Shown here: piece by piece, positions 9,530 to 19,926 of the stretch
How positions within the stretch are numbered: the stretch's first letter is position 1
Layout of the letters: every line of letters starts with the position of its first letter
Assembly (NCBI RefSeq): GCF_900142735.1
Contig: NZ_FRBY01000004.1
Location: 434,001-498,000, forward strand
Direction of reading: 5' to 3'
Length of the DNA: 64,000 nt
DNA from: Flavobacterium saccharophilum
GTDB taxonomy: Bacteria > Bacteroidota > Bacteroidia > Flavobacteriales > Flavobacteriaceae
Notes under the pieces: model-generated
Told to the model about the DNA's origin: nothing
Seen by the model: the letters and a program-made list of their open reading frames with translations, nothing else
Databases searched by the model: none
Made by a program: the position numbers and the translations under genes

Positions 9530-11155
9530 TCAAAAAGGTTTCTCTTTTTGCATGTAGCTATGTGTTTTTTGTTTGATATGAATTTTATGTAAATCGATTT
9601 GTGCCGGACCATTGATAACAGATCCATCTGTTGAAAATCGGGAACCGTGACAAGGACAGTCAAAAGATTTTTCATCAGCATTCCAGTTTATAATACAGCC
9701 CAAATGAGGGCAGACTGCAGAAAATGCTTTTAAGGAATTATCATAATCCCGGTAAACGGCAATTCTCTTTAATCCGGATGAAATTACACCGCCTTCTCCA
9801 GCGGGTAAATCTGCCGTATTTTTTAAGTCAGATGTTGTAACCCAGTCTACATATTGTGATGCCATATTGCCTATTTCTTTTGCAAAATCAACGGCTATTT
9901 TAAGGGTAATGCGCGATGGGTTGTATAAATCTTCGTATTTATTTTTTATGCCCGTAATACTATCACAAATAATCATAGCGCCAATTGTAGCATGTGTCAT
10001 ACCGTTTCCGGAATCTCCTGTAATGATATAAATATTTTTATCTCCTGGGTTTTTGCCCATAAAACCCAAAGAATCCACAGGCTCCATAACTTGTCCTGAC
10101 CATCTGTAAGTAAGATCATCTTCCAGCATCGGGAAATAATCTCGTGTCCAGGCTTCTAGTCTGTCATAACGCTCGGTCGCTGATATTCCGTCTTCATCGG
10201 CCTGACCAGTTTTGTGATCTTCACCTCCGGAGATTAGTAAATCGTATTTGTCATCATAATTTTCAAGACGTACATAATGATAAGGTTGTGAAACCCATTT
10301 TGATTTCTGATCACCGGTATCCCACCAAAGTGCGTAGGGAAGTTGCCCTTTCGGAATTTTACCTGCAATAACATAAGTTCTGTACGCATGTTGTTTGGTA
10401 TGCATGGTCAGAACATCGTTTACGGGACTGTTTGTAGCTACTACAATATGTTGTGCAGAAAACATGTAGCCGTTCACTTTTGCTCCTTTTTTTGTAATAT
10501 CTTCAGCATGCGCTTCGGTATATATAATGCCTCCCAAAGAAGTAATAGCTTCAGTAAGACCTTTTAAATAATGTAAAATATGAAATTGCGCCTGATTTGC
10601 AAAGGCCAGACATCTTTGGTTTTCGGCATTAGCCAATCCAGGAACTGATTTTAAAATACAAGTTTTTAATCCCGCTTTTTGTGTCACATGAAACTCCTTA
10701 TCTAGATTTTCTTCTTTATCAGTTGGATGAAGAAATAAATAACCGTTTACTCTTTTAAAAGAACAATCAATATTTAATTCTGTCACAATTTTTTCAATTT
10801 CATCAATTGCTTTGGAGTGACTTTCAGCCGCAAGTGTGGCAGAGTTTTCTCCAAATATTTTTTCAAGGAAATAATAACGATCATCAAGCGCACAGGTTAA
10901 ATGTGCTGTTGTGCGTCCGGTTTCGCCACTTCCTATAAAACCATCTTCGACCAGAACGACTTTTTTACCGGCTTTGAGTAATTTATAAGCGGTAGTTAAA
11001 CCCGCAATTCCGCCACCAATAATAAGTACTTCAGTTTCTATATCCTGATTTGGTTTATTGCAGGAAATAATTTGAGTAGAATCAATCCAAAACGAAACAT
11101 TATCGCCTGAAGTAATACTGGAGCTTTTTAAACTATGATTTGATTTATTGTCCAT
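9530..11155 (-). CDS. FAD-dependent oxidoreductase with C-terminal Rieske domain
   Basis: A 541-residue fusion. An N-terminal DAO-type FAD domain shows the dinucleotide motif V-L-I-I-G-G-G-I-A-G-L-T-T-A around residues 44-57 and a partner motif near 375 (IYIITGDSGNGMTHATIGAMI). A C-terminal Rieske [2Fe-2S] domain has ligands C482-P-H484 and C500-P-C-H503-G-S. Related Bacillus proteins (YhfW type) have the same architecture; the substrate is unknown. There is no signal peptide. The electron path FAD to Rieske is inferred from architecture only. The next gene (11371) lies behind a terminator, so this is the start of its own transcript. Confidence 0.88.
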   Translation of the reverse strand: MDNKSNHSLKSSSITSGDNVSFWIDSTQIISCNKPNQDIETEVLIIGGGIAGLTTAYKLLKAGKKVVLVEDGFIGSGETGRTTAHLTCALDDRYYFLEKIFGENSATLAAESHSKAIDEIEKIVTELNIDCSFKRVNGYLFLHPTDKEENLDKEFHVTQKAGLKTCILKSVPGLANAENQRCLAFANQAQFHILHYLKGLTEAITSLGGIIYTEAHAEDITKKGAKVNGYMFSAQHIVVATNSPVNDVLTMHTKQHAYRTYVIAGKIPKGQLPYALWWDTGDQKSKWVSQPYHYVRLENYDDKYDLLISGGEDHKTGQADEDGISATERYDRLEAWTRDYFPMLEDDLTYRWSGQVMEPVDSLGFMGKNPGDKNIYIITGDSGNGMTHATIGAMIICDSITGIKNKYEDLYNPSRITLKIAVDFAKEIGNMASQYVDWVTTSDLKNTADLPAGEGGVISSGLKRIAVYRDYDNSLKAFSAVCPHLGCIINWNADEKSFDCPCHGSRFSTDGSVINGPAQIDLHKIHIKQKTHSYMQKEKPF

Positions 11156-11304
11156 GATTGTTTTGTTTTTGAGGTTTGTCTATGTAAGAGACTGATTTTT
11201 AAAGTAAAGCAATCAAAGCTAGTAAGCCTTTGTATGGAAATCTTATAAGTTTAAGCCTAAATTTTATAGGATTACCATTATGTTAAATGCTTCTATTTCA
11301 GATA

Positions 11305-11352
11305 GTAATAAAAAATAAAAAACCGCTTAAAAACAATTTTAAGCGGTTTAAA
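11305..11352 (-). terminator. Terminator of the tyrosine phosphatase gene
   Basis: Perfect 13-bp stem AAACCGCTTAAAA (11320-11332) and TTTTAAGCGGTTT (11337-11349) with loop ACAA. A T-rich tail follows on the minus strand. Confidence 0.85.
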
Positions 11353-11370
11353 AAAATAAAAAAAACGAAA

Positions 11371-12189
11371 TTATTTCACCAAGTATTTTTTCTGAATTTG
11401 TTTTTTAACTTTTTTATCAATTCCATATTCTACTAGTAACATTTTGTCGATACTGCCATATTTCTTGATAGCAGTATTCCACGCTGATTCTAAGTAAGCT
11501 TGTTTTACACCCATTAATTTTGCCATTCTTTCTTCCGGAATTCCGTAGGCTTTGTACTTGCTTAAATCTGTTTTTGCGATGGCCTCGTTAGATCTTAAAT
11601 AGTCTTTCATAATTTCTTCATCAGAAACATCTAAAATATGTAACAATAAAGAAGACGCAAATCCTGTTCTGTCTTTACCAGCCGTGCAATGAAATAGAAC
11701 AACAGTTTCTTTTTTCTTCACTTCATCAAAGAAAGGTTTAAAGTCTTTTGCGTTTTCAGCAAATCCTGCATTGGCCGCGACCATTAACGAATCTGCCTGT
11801 GCTTCGTTGAAAGTTGGCGACATCATAATTTTCATAAATTGTCCCATTTCTTTACCGTTTATTGAACCAATGTTAGCTCGTGTAGTTACAATTTTTTCTC
11901 CTGTCGGAATAAAATCAGGATCTTTTTTTATTTCGTCGTCGTTTCTAAAATCGACTATAGTCGTAATGTTTAAGGCGTCGAATTTTTTAATATCATTTTC
12001 TGTCAGTTTAGAGAAATTACCCGATCTGAAAATAATATCTTCCTTGATTTTTTTGCCGTTTTTATTGTGAATTCCTGATAGTGATCTGAAATTTGGACTG
12101 TTTTCGATTTCCATATTTTTCTGAGCCTGACTTTGAAAAGCAATCATTAAAAAGACTGCTGTTGTGCGTAAAAGAGTTTGAGTTTTCAT
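11371..12189 (-). CDS. Secreted tyrosine-phosphatase-like protein
   Basis: A 272-residue protein with a signal peptide (residues 1-22, ending SQAQ). The phosphatase loop is H167-C168-T-A-G-K-D-R174-T-G, the CX5R active site. The N-terminal NFRSLSG and DIIFRSGNFSKLT segments are typical of the bacterial Y_phosphatase3 family, whose members remove phosphate from phosphotyrosine and in some cases from phosphoinositides. It lies 99 bp downstream of the TonB receptor at 12289 on the same strand and is probably co-transcribed with it. That pairing suggests a periplasmic or surface phosphoester hydrolase feeding a receptor, not a signalling phosphatase. The substrate is not determined by the sequence. 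Confidence 0.85.
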   Translation of the reverse strand: MKTQTLLRTTAVFLMIAFQSQAQKNMEIENSPNFRSLSGIHNKNGKKIKEDIIFRSGNFSKLTENDIKKFDALNITTIVDFRNDDEIKKDPDFIPTGEKIVTTRANIGSINGKEMGQFMKIMMSPTFNEAQADSLMVAANAGFAENAKDFKPFFDEVKKKETVVLFHCTAGKDRTGFASSLLLHILDVSDEEIMKDYLRSNEAIAKTDLSKYKAYGIPEERMAKLMGVKQAYLESAWNTAIKKYGSIDKMLLVEYGIDKKVKKQIQKKYLVK

Positions 12190-12288
12190 ATTTAATTATT
12201 TTGAAATTAGAGACTGGAATTTTAATGCAAACTGAAGTATCAGCTTGCATTAAGTAGTATTTATAAAGTTTTTGAAAAGAAATGAATC

Positions 12289-15144
12289 TTATAAAATCTG
12301 GTATTTAAGACCTAACTGACCATTGATAGACGACCATTCGCTGTTAGTAATTCGGCCTTCATTGTTCCCCATGAATTGTTTGAATGGTTCGTTAGTAAGA
12401 TTTCTAACTTCCATAAAAACTTTGATTTTATTGCTGATAGAATAATCCGCAGAGAAATCAACAGTGAAATTTGGCATAGCCGAGATATAATAGTCCGGAC
12501 CTAAATTTTGATTAATCGTTTCTACTGATTTTCCTCTGTAATTTCCGGCGATTCTAAACATGAAGCCATATTTTTCGTAGAAAAGAGAAGAATTAAACAA
12601 TAACTTAGATTGATTTGGCAATGTAGTTTCGTCCGTAGCCGTTACATTTCCTTGCGCATCATATCTTGAAACTTCTAATTTTGATTTGATAATTGAAGTA
12701 TTAAAATCGATTCCGAATCCGCCCCAGAAACCATTCCATTCTGTAAATCTTTTTGTGATTCCAAATTCAAAACCTAATAAACTGGCGTCTTTAATGTTTT
12801 TAGGCTGCGTCACGATATAATTAACGTTATTGATTCTTTCTGCCGAAATATCCCTGAAAATATAGTCGCTAATATCTTTGTAGAAAACACCCGCCGTAAT
12901 CAATCCGATATCTTTTAAGAAATACTCTCCCATAAAATCTAAATTATTAGAAAAAGTAGGCTTTAGATCCGTATTTCCCCTTGTGATTTTTGGAACACCA
13001 GCCGTCACATCTATAATTTCACTCGGATTTAAATCGGGTAAATTTGGTCTTGAAAAAGTTCTGGTATAAGCCGCTCTGAAATTGATGTTTTCATTGAAAG
13101 CATATTTCAAATGCACCATTGGCAAAAACGCATTATACGATGATGTTTTGGTAATTGGCGTTGCCACTTTAGTTTGCGAATCATAAGCGGTACTGCTCAT
13201 CGTAACATTCGTTTCTTCATTTCTGGCACCGGCAATGATTTTTGTTTTTTCAGATAAATCATAAACGCCCATAACATAAGCGCTGAACACATTTTCTTCG
13301 CCTTTAAACTTTGTGGTTACATTCGTAGCCGGAGAATAATCTGCAAAACCATTTGCTTTTAAGTATGATGGTGTGAAAATATCAAACAATTGATTTTTCG
13401 TAATCGGATTTACAATTAGGTTATTAAACGGACTTCCAATTTCTGAGAAGAAATTATTAGCATTTGGATAAGGTTCCGTTTGTAAACTGCTCATCGGAAG
13501 TAAGGCTGGCGAGCCTGGAATTCCTAAAGCGGCTCCCGGCAAATAAACGATTGGCGTTTGCTGTCCTTCATAATCTTTGAATCTTAATTTTGAACCCGCT
13601 TTGATTACAAATTTGTCTGTTGCATCATAATTAAAGTTAATTTGTCCCACTTTATCATGATCCCTTTGGTCCAATTGGGTAATGACCAATTGTTGTAAAG
13701 TTAATTTCGTTGGATCCATAACATCATTCGGATTCGTCAGTTTTGGATCGATGTTGTAAATGTTTACACCATTTCCGTCAGGAGCATCAAAAGTATTATA
13801 AACAGCGCCATCTGATGATCTTACACCAAAATCACCAACCAATTTTTGAGAAAACTGAGCAATTGGTAATCCTCGCATATCAGAAGGCATATTTGGTGGA
13901 GTGTCCAAAAGATACGTCATTTCGTTATTGGCAAACGACCAGTCAAATTTTAATTTAGAACCAATTCTGTGTTCTCCGCCAATTTCAATTCCATTTAAAT
14001 CTGTTTTATAATCAGAATAACGGTAGCTAAAAGTATATCTCTTTTTAGCAAAGTCATAGAAAGATTCATAAACCGGACGTACATCCCTGAATTTATCATA
14101 CAAGAATTTCCCGAAAAACTTATTCTTATCGTTCAATTCAAAATCAATTCCACCGCTTATTGCTTTTGTAGTTCTTTGTCCAAAATATCTTTTAGCATCA
14201 ACTGTATTAATACCATATTTTTGAGATTGTACAGGAGCATTAATGTTGTAATCCACTACCATTTCATCAGTAGCGAAATTTCTGTCCCAAATAGAAGCTG
14301 CCAATACAATTCCTAATTTATCTTTAAAGAATCTTTGTCCGTAAACTAAAGAGGCATTATAAGAACCTTTTTCAGCTTTTTGATTGTAACCGCCTCCAAG
14401 ACTCGCATTCAGCATTGTTTTTTTAGGGGCTGTTCTGGAGATAAAATTTACAGATCCACCAATGGCATCTCCTTCCATATCAGGGGTTATCGCTTTTGAT
14501 AACTGGATGTACTGAATCATTTCGGTCGGAATGGCATCTAAAAGTGTGTTTCTCGTTCCCATTACAGAGGCACTTGGCAATCTGGTTCCGTTGTACAAAG
14601 TCGATGTCCATCCGTAAGGCGTTCCGCGTACACTCACCTGATTGGCTTCTCCATGATAACGGTTTACACTCACACTTGGCATTCTTTGAACCGCTTCGGC
14701 AGCATTACGGTCTGGTAATTTTCCCACGGCATCTGCAGAAAGCACATCCATAATGGCCAATGATTTCTTTTTCATGCTTAAGGCTTTGATTTGAGATGGC
14801 CCAGTAAAACCTTTTACAATAATTTCTTTTAATGCACCTTCTTCTGCAGCAAGAGTAACCGTTCCCAAATTATTAATACCCGAAACTAATTTTATTTCTT
14901 TGGTAATCGTTTGGTATCCCATATAACTAAAGGAAACTGTAAGCTTTTCTCCCGATAAATTCGAAACTTGAAAATTCCCATCAAAGTCTGTTGAAGTTCC
15001 CGTTTTTCTTTCTAAAATAGAAATATTTACTCCCGGTAAAAACGTTTTTCCATCAGAAACTTTTCCGATCATTGAAGCATAATTTTGCGCTATAAGTTGA
15101 TTTCCGGATAAAATCAAAGCAAATAACAATAGTAGTTTTTTCAT
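12289..15144 (-). CDS. TonB-dependent receptor (TIGR01782-like)
   Basis: A 951-residue outer-membrane receptor. It has a signal peptide (1-19, ending NQLIAQ), a carboxypeptidase-regulatory-like domain (about 23-110, GKVSDGKTFLPGVNISI) and a plug with VGKLPDRNAAEAVQRMPSVS and AITPDMEGDAIGGSVNF. The barrel ends in LGLKYQIL. The plug motifs place it with the TonB-Xanth-Caul group rather than with SusC. It is clearly paralogous to the receptor at 16904, which has the same motifs. It is transcribed toward the phosphatase gene at 11371. The AraC gene at 15364 lies upstream on the same strand. Confidence 0.92.
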   Translation of the reverse strand: MKKLLLLFALILSGNQLIAQNYASMIGKVSDGKTFLPGVNISILERKTGTSTDFDGNFQVSNLSGEKLTVSFSYMGYQTITKEIKLVSGINNLGTVTLAAEEGALKEIIVKGFTGPSQIKALSMKKKSLAIMDVLSADAVGKLPDRNAAEAVQRMPSVSVNRYHGEANQVSVRGTPYGWTSTLYNGTRLPSASVMGTRNTLLDAIPTEMIQYIQLSKAITPDMEGDAIGGSVNFISRTAPKKTMLNASLGGGYNQKAEKGSYNASLVYGQRFFKDKLGIVLAASIWDRNFATDEMVVDYNINAPVQSQKYGINTVDAKRYFGQRTTKAISGGIDFELNDKNKFFGKFLYDKFRDVRPVYESFYDFAKKRYTFSYRYSDYKTDLNGIEIGGEHRIGSKLKFDWSFANNEMTYLLDTPPNMPSDMRGLPIAQFSQKLVGDFGVRSSDGAVYNTFDAPDGNGVNIYNIDPKLTNPNDVMDPTKLTLQQLVITQLDQRDHDKVGQINFNYDATDKFVIKAGSKLRFKDYEGQQTPIVYLPGAALGIPGSPALLPMSSLQTEPYPNANNFFSEIGSPFNNLIVNPITKNQLFDIFTPSYLKANGFADYSPATNVTTKFKGEENVFSAYVMGVYDLSEKTKIIAGARNEETNVTMSSTAYDSQTKVATPITKTSSYNAFLPMVHLKYAFNENINFRAAYTRTFSRPNLPDLNPSEIIDVTAGVPKITRGNTDLKPTFSNNLDFMGEYFLKDIGLITAGVFYKDISDYIFRDISAERINNVNYIVTQPKNIKDASLLGFEFGITKRFTEWNGFWGGFGIDFNTSIIKSKLEVSRYDAQGNVTATDETTLPNQSKLLFNSSLFYEKYGFMFRIAGNYRGKSVETINQNLGPDYYISAMPNFTVDFSADYSISNKIKVFMEVRNLTNEPFKQFMGNNEGRITNSEWSSINGQLGLKYQIL

Positions 15145-15363
15145 TGTGTGTAGTTAATTTTTATTTTCTGCTGCAAAACTATCTGATGGTTATTTTCCGG
15201 AAGTCTTTTTAAATTTAGGCGTACAAAAAAGACTAAAATTATTTTTAAGTTATTGATTTTTAGTTGTTTGTGAATAATATCAAATGGTTAACTAAATATG
15301 AAGGACTTGTTATTTTGAAATTGAATTTGGTCTGGAAATACTTTTCTTATAAAAAAACAGGCT

Positions 15364-16461
15364 TTACGAGAATGCATTTTCTGATGATAAAGCTTCTTCA
15401 TGCACTTTTTTATAGTCACTTGGAGTTGCTCCGGTAATTTGTTTGAAATATTTGTAGAAAGTCGATTTGTTTTTGAATCCGCTTTCGTATCCAATAGTGA
15501 CAAAATTGGCATCTTGTTTTTTATCAATTAATCTTTTGGCTTCTTCAACTCTTAGGGAATTTATGTATTGATAAAAATTGGTTTTCAATTCGACATTAAG
15601 CGCTTGTGTGATTTTTACTTTTGAAATATGTAAATCAGCCGAAAGTTTATCCAGATTGAATTCAGAATCGAGATGGCCTTTTTTGGTTTTGAAATAAGCT
15701 TGAATAGCATTGATGATCTCATTCATTTCATCTGATTTCAATTCGTAGTTTTTATACTTCTCTTCGTTTTTAAGTTCAATAACCAGTTTTTGAATTTCAA
15801 AAAATATGGCAAACCGAATGTGAATGACGTAAATGAAGATAAAGAGCATCAGACAATAATAAACGAATCGAAGGTTTACGATCATCTCCCTATTAAGAGC
15901 CAAAAGTACAAGTCCCAAAACAGTTAATACTCCCAATGAACAAAAAACGCTTCCTATGACTTTTACAATACTGATTTTTAAATTGAAAATTCGTGTTGTA
16001 TCTAATCGTGATGAGCGGATGTATCGTAGACAATAAACACTATAACCCAGGAAAGAGGGCAGCAAAAGCAACATTACGATAAGGTTAGAAAGTTTAATGA
16101 TTTTTGGGAATACAGGATTGGTTACCGCAATAAACACTACAACTATGTTGAAAGCAAAACCTATAAAGAACGGAATGCAATGGTAACAGATTTTTCGGGT
16201 GGAAATGGGTTTGCCAAATACCGAAAGCATATAAAAATAAAGCAACGGACCGTAAAGGAAAGAGAAACTCCCGTGCAGTTTTTCAAACAGGTTGACATCC
16301 TGATAAAAGAAGAGTATGGAGATCTTATAGAGAAGGTGAAAAAATATAGTGCCGAAAAAGAGAGTGAGATAAAAATCTTCCTGTCTGAATTTTTTATTAA
16401 AAAAGATTAATAAAGCAGTTATTAAGGATTGAATCGAGGTTAAATAGAGAAGGAATAACAT
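15364..16461 (-). CDS. Membrane-anchored AraC-family regulator
   Basis: A 365-residue protein. The N-terminal half carries about seven hydrophobic helices (residues 1-215). The C-terminal 100 residues form an AraC-type double helix-turn-helix (LSADLHISKVKITQALNVEL, then FVTIGYESGFKNKSTFYKYF). This layout is common for Flavobacteriia regulators that control a neighbouring transporter. It sits between two paralogous TonB receptors, one downstream on the same strand and one divergent, so it is the natural candidate to control both. No ligand is evident. Start codon: ATG at 16461. Confidence 0.88.
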   Translation of the reverse strand: MLFLLYLTSIQSLITALLIFFNKKFRQEDFYLTLFFGTIFFHLLYKISILFFYQDVNLFEKLHGSFSFLYGPLLYFYMLSVFGKPISTRKICYHCIPFFIGFAFNIVVVFIAVTNPVFPKIIKLSNLIVMLLLLPSFLGYSVYCLRYIRSSRLDTTRIFNLKISIVKVIGSVFCSLGVLTVLGLVLLALNREMIVNLRFVYYCLMLFIFIYVIHIRFAIFFEIQKLVIELKNEEKYKNYELKSDEMNEIINAIQAYFKTKKGHLDSEFNLDKLSADLHISKVKITQALNVELKTNFYQYINSLRVEEAKRLIDKKQDANFVTIGYESGFKNKSTFYKYFKQITGATPSDYKKVHEEALSSENAFS

Positions 16462-16903
16462 AATAAGTTGTATTGATAAACAAAACTAGTCGATGAGAAT
16501 TATCATAAGGTTACCAAAAGATTAAGCTACCTGAACCTGAAAAATTTGACAATCATTTTAGTTTTCATTTCTGAAGAAAATTATAGAATGTTATTTCACT
16601 AAAAATTCAAAAAGTTTACTAATAGTAAAAAAACGAACTATTATGAAGTTCTGGAAATTCAGATAAATTGCTTCCGCAATTATTGTTTTGTAAAGTGATA
16701 TGAGGCCTTATTTTTAAAGAGAATTTTGAATAAAAGCCGTAGTTTTCAGCTAACTATGTTTTCTGTTTTTTTACAAATCCTTAACAAATTACCGCCCTTA
16801 AATTTCCTTTTTTTTAACAATTACATAATTCTCGTTTTTTCACTATTTGTAAAATTCATTGTTAATTTGCTTCAATAAATTTAATATTTGTAAACAATTA
16901 ACC
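16462..16903. other. Divergent regulatory region, AraC gene / TonB receptor
   Basis: 442 bases without a credible gene. The region is AT-rich. The stretch 16840-16880 contains several near-matches to the -7 element (for example TTAATTTG at 16862-16869), but none fits TAnnTTTG exactly with a properly spaced TTG. No obvious AraC-type direct repeat was found by eye. Confidence 0.35.
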
Positions 16904-19780
16904 ATGAAAACAATTTACAAGGCAATTTTTATTTTTTCTGCTATACTCTTTGCACAAAACATGACAGCGCAAAAAGGAACCATCAGCGGAACCATTACAG
17001 ATTCACAGTCTCCATTGCCGGGAGCCACTATTATATTGTCAAATAATCAAAAAACAACAACTGACTTCAGTGGTTCTTTTACGATTCAGGATGTTAGATC
17101 AGGAAATTTTGATTTGCAAATTGCTTATATAGGATATGAAACAAAAACCATTACTGTTGAAGTTAAAGACAATCAAAAAGTAAGTTTAGGTATTATCACA
17201 CTTTCTACCAATTCAAAAGAATTAAACGAAGTTGTAGTAAGCGGAATGACCCAAAGAAATAGTGAAGCAAGAGCGCTGAACATGCAAAAGAAATCAATGA
17301 GCATTGTAAACGTAATTGCTGCCGATGGAATAGGAAAACTTCCGGATCGTAATGCTGCAGAAACGGTACAGCGTATGCCCGGAGTTTCGATTGAAAGAGA
17401 TCAGGGTGAGGGACGTTTCGTTTCGGTGAGAGGGTTACCACCTTTTTGGTCATCAACTACAATCAACGGAAACAGGATTCCGACTGCTGAGGAAGAAACT
17501 ACTTCAAGAGCTACTGCATTTGACTTCTTCCCATCAGATCTTATCGCTTATGTTGAGGCTACAAAAGCCATTACACCAGATATGGACGGAGATGCCATTG
17601 GAGGAAGCGTAAATTTTACCACGCAGACTGCTCCAACCAAAAGAACCATTAAAGCAAGTGTTTTTAGTGGATACAATCAAAAATCAGACAAAGGAATTTA
17701 CAGCGGATCGCTTACTATTGGTGACAAAAGTAAAAACGGAAAATTCGGTTACATTATAAATGGTACGTACTGGGACAGAAATTGGGCAACGGATAATTAC
17801 GAAGCCAGAAGACAAGGAGATCAGGGAGTTTACCGATTAGAATTGCGTGATTATACCGGAGTTAGAAAAACAACAGGTTTAAATGGTGCAATGGAATTTA
17901 ATCCGTCTTCAAGAGATAAAATCTTCCTGAAAGCAACTTATGGCGGACTTACAGATGAGGAAACACATTACAAACACAGAATCCGTTTTGACAAATTCAG
18001 TAGTGCAAGCAACGCTTTAACTGTTGAACAACAAGATATTCACAACGAATTAATGACACAGTTTATTGGAATTGATTTAGGTGGAAAACACCAATTGGCC
18101 AATGGCAATTTAGACTGGAGTCTGGCTTCTTACAGAAATCAGTTTAAATATGGAAATATTCCAAATGCAGAAGACAACAGTTATTTCTTAATGCAGTTCA
18201 ACCAAACCGGAGTAGGCGTTAAACCGGAATATATGAATACGGTTCCGGTTGCAAATGGCGGAGCAGGAGGACCAAGAGCCTATTGGGCTGCTGACGGCGG
18301 AATGCTGGATCCAAACAATCCAAAATCAATATTTGACTTTTTCTCAGATCCAAATTTCCAGACAGATCCGACAAAAATGAAATTCTCCACTTTAGAGTTG
18401 TATAAAATCAGCATTGTAGAAAGAGATAACATTATTGCGGCCGTAAACTACGAGCACAATTTTAATGAAAAACTTAAAATGAAATTTGGTGTGAAATTAA
18501 CAGACAAAGATCGTATCGCCACATTTAGAGATGAATATTACAATTGGACAGGATCGCCAACACCATTTTTATCAGATTACAGTCAGGATTTAATTCTTCA
18601 GCCTGGAGGAACAGATTATATGAGAAAAGAAACAGGAACGAATATTGGAAACACTTTCGGACCGGTTTTATCTACAGATGGAATGACGAATTTTTTCAAC
18701 ACTTCACAAGGTAATTTAGTTTTAAATCCGGCAGATTCTCAAATTCCGGAATTAGGAAAAGGATTAGGAAGAAACTTTAATGTAGACGAAACAACTTCTT
18801 CTTTTTATGCAATGGCAACGTATTTAGCTACTGATAAATGGACAGTTTTAGGAGGGGTGAGAGTTACGAATACCAATACGAAAGTAACCGGAAAAACAGT
18901 AGAAAATGATGTAGTGGTTGATGCTGAAAACACTAAAAATTATACCTCAGTATTGCCAATGTTACATATAAAATATTCTCCGATTGAGAATTTAAACCTT
19001 CGTTTTGCTACAACCAGAACTTTTGCAAGACCAAACTTTGGAGACATTTCTCCAGCCGGTTCTTTGAATACTATTGATGGTGAATACGCTGGTGGAAATC
19101 CAAATTTGAACCCAACTTACTCTTGGAACTTTGATTTATTGGGAGAATATTTCCTTGATGAAGTGGGAATTATCAATGCTGGAGTTTTCTACAAATCAAT
19201 TACAGATCCAATTTTTGACGATACCTACCAAGGAACTATTAACGGAATTTCGGATATCGAAATCAGCTCACCAACAAACGGTGGTAACGCCTGGATTGGC
19301 GGAGTGGAATTCGGATTCACAAAAAGATTCAGCTTCTTGCCAGGATTCCTGAAATATTTCGGAACTCAGATCAATGCAACACTTATGAATTCTGAAATGA
19401 CTTTGGGTAAAAACGCTAATAATCCAAACGGAAGAAAGGTGTCAACTCCTTATCAGGCAAAAGAATTATACAACTTACAATTGTTTTATGAAAGCGGAAA
19501 ACTTAACGTGAGAGCAGCTTTTAACCACAAAGGAGCCTACGCAACAAGTTTTGATGCCAATGCCAAAAATACTGACATGAACGACATTTATTATGGTAAG
19601 TACAATTCACTTGACTTCTCTGCTTCTTATAAAGTAGGCGACCATTTCACCATTTTCAGTGATGTAAATAACGTTTTGAATGAGCCTTTAATGTATCATT
19701 TTGGAGAAACGCCAAACCGACCAAAACAGGTGGAGTATTATGGAGCGAAATTCAATCTAGGACTTAAATATAATTTATAG
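16904..19780 (+). CDS. TonB-dependent receptor (TIGR01782-like), second copy
   Basis: A 958-residue outer-membrane receptor, starting at the ATG at 16904. An upstream in-frame TTG at 16859 would add a non-signal-like extension and is rejected. Signal peptide 1-22 (ending NMTAQ), carboxypeptidase-like domain about 25-105, then a plug with IGKLPDRNAAETVQRMPGVS and AITPDMDGDAIGGSVNF. The barrel ends LGLKYNL. It is paralogous to the receptor at 12289, and both have NQKSDKG/NQKAEKG in the first barrel strands. It leads the plus-strand run of the DUF5690 transporter, FAD oxidoreductase and phosphonatase-like hydrolase, so it may import their substrate or a larger precursor. Confidence 0.92.
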   Translation: MKTIYKAIFIFSAILFAQNMTAQKGTISGTITDSQSPLPGATIILSNNQKTTTDFSGSFTIQDVRSGNFDLQIAYIGYETKTITVEVKDNQKVSLGIITLSTNSKELNEVVVSGMTQRNSEARALNMQKKSMSIVNVIAADGIGKLPDRNAAETVQRMPGVSIERDQGEGRFVSVRGLPPFWSSTTINGNRIPTAEEETTSRATAFDFFPSDLIAYVEATKAITPDMDGDAIGGSVNFTTQTAPTKRTIKASVFSGYNQKSDKGIYSGSLTIGDKSKNGKFGYIINGTYWDRNWATDNYEARRQGDQGVYRLELRDYTGVRKTTGLNGAMEFNPSSRDKIFLKATYGGLTDEETHYKHRIRFDKFSSASNALTVEQQDIHNELMTQFIGIDLGGKHQLANGNLDWSLASYRNQFKYGNIPNAEDNSYFLMQFNQTGVGVKPEYMNTVPVANGGAGGPRAYWAADGGMLDPNNPKSIFDFFSDPNFQTDPTKMKFSTLELYKISIVERDNIIAAVNYEHNFNEKLKMKFGVKLTDKDRIATFRDEYYNWTGSPTPFLSDYSQDLILQPGGTDYMRKETGTNIGNTFGPVLSTDGMTNFFNTSQGNLVLNPADSQIPELGKGLGRNFNVDETTSSFYAMATYLATDKWTVLGGVRVTNTNTKVTGKTVENDVVVDAENTKNYTSVLPMLHIKYSPIENLNLRFATTRTFARPNFGDISPAGSLNTIDGEYAGGNPNLNPTYSWNFDLLGEYFLDEVGIINAGVFYKSITDPIFDDTYQGTINGISDIEISSPTNGGNAWIGGVEFGFTKRFSFLPGFLKYFGTQINATLMNSEMTLGKNANNPNGRKVSTPYQAKELYNLQLFYESGKLNVRAAFNHKGAYATSFDANAKNTDMNDIYYGKYNSLDFSASYKVGDHFTIFSDVNNVLNEPLMYHFGETPNRPKQVEYYGAKFNLGLKYNL

Positions 19781-19926
19781 ACAACTATAAGTTAACCCGT
19801 TGGATGTTGGAAGGTTTTATTTTTACAGTTTATTTTTTTTTAATCGACTGCATTTAACGGGTTTCTAAAAAAGGATATCCAATCTAAATTTTACAGCACA
19901 ATTATCATTTTAATTTTAAGGAACTA

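Noticed and set aside
16859..16903. TTG start extending the second TonB receptor
   Set aside because: It would add a cysteine-containing, non-signal-like leader before an excellent signal peptide at 16904.
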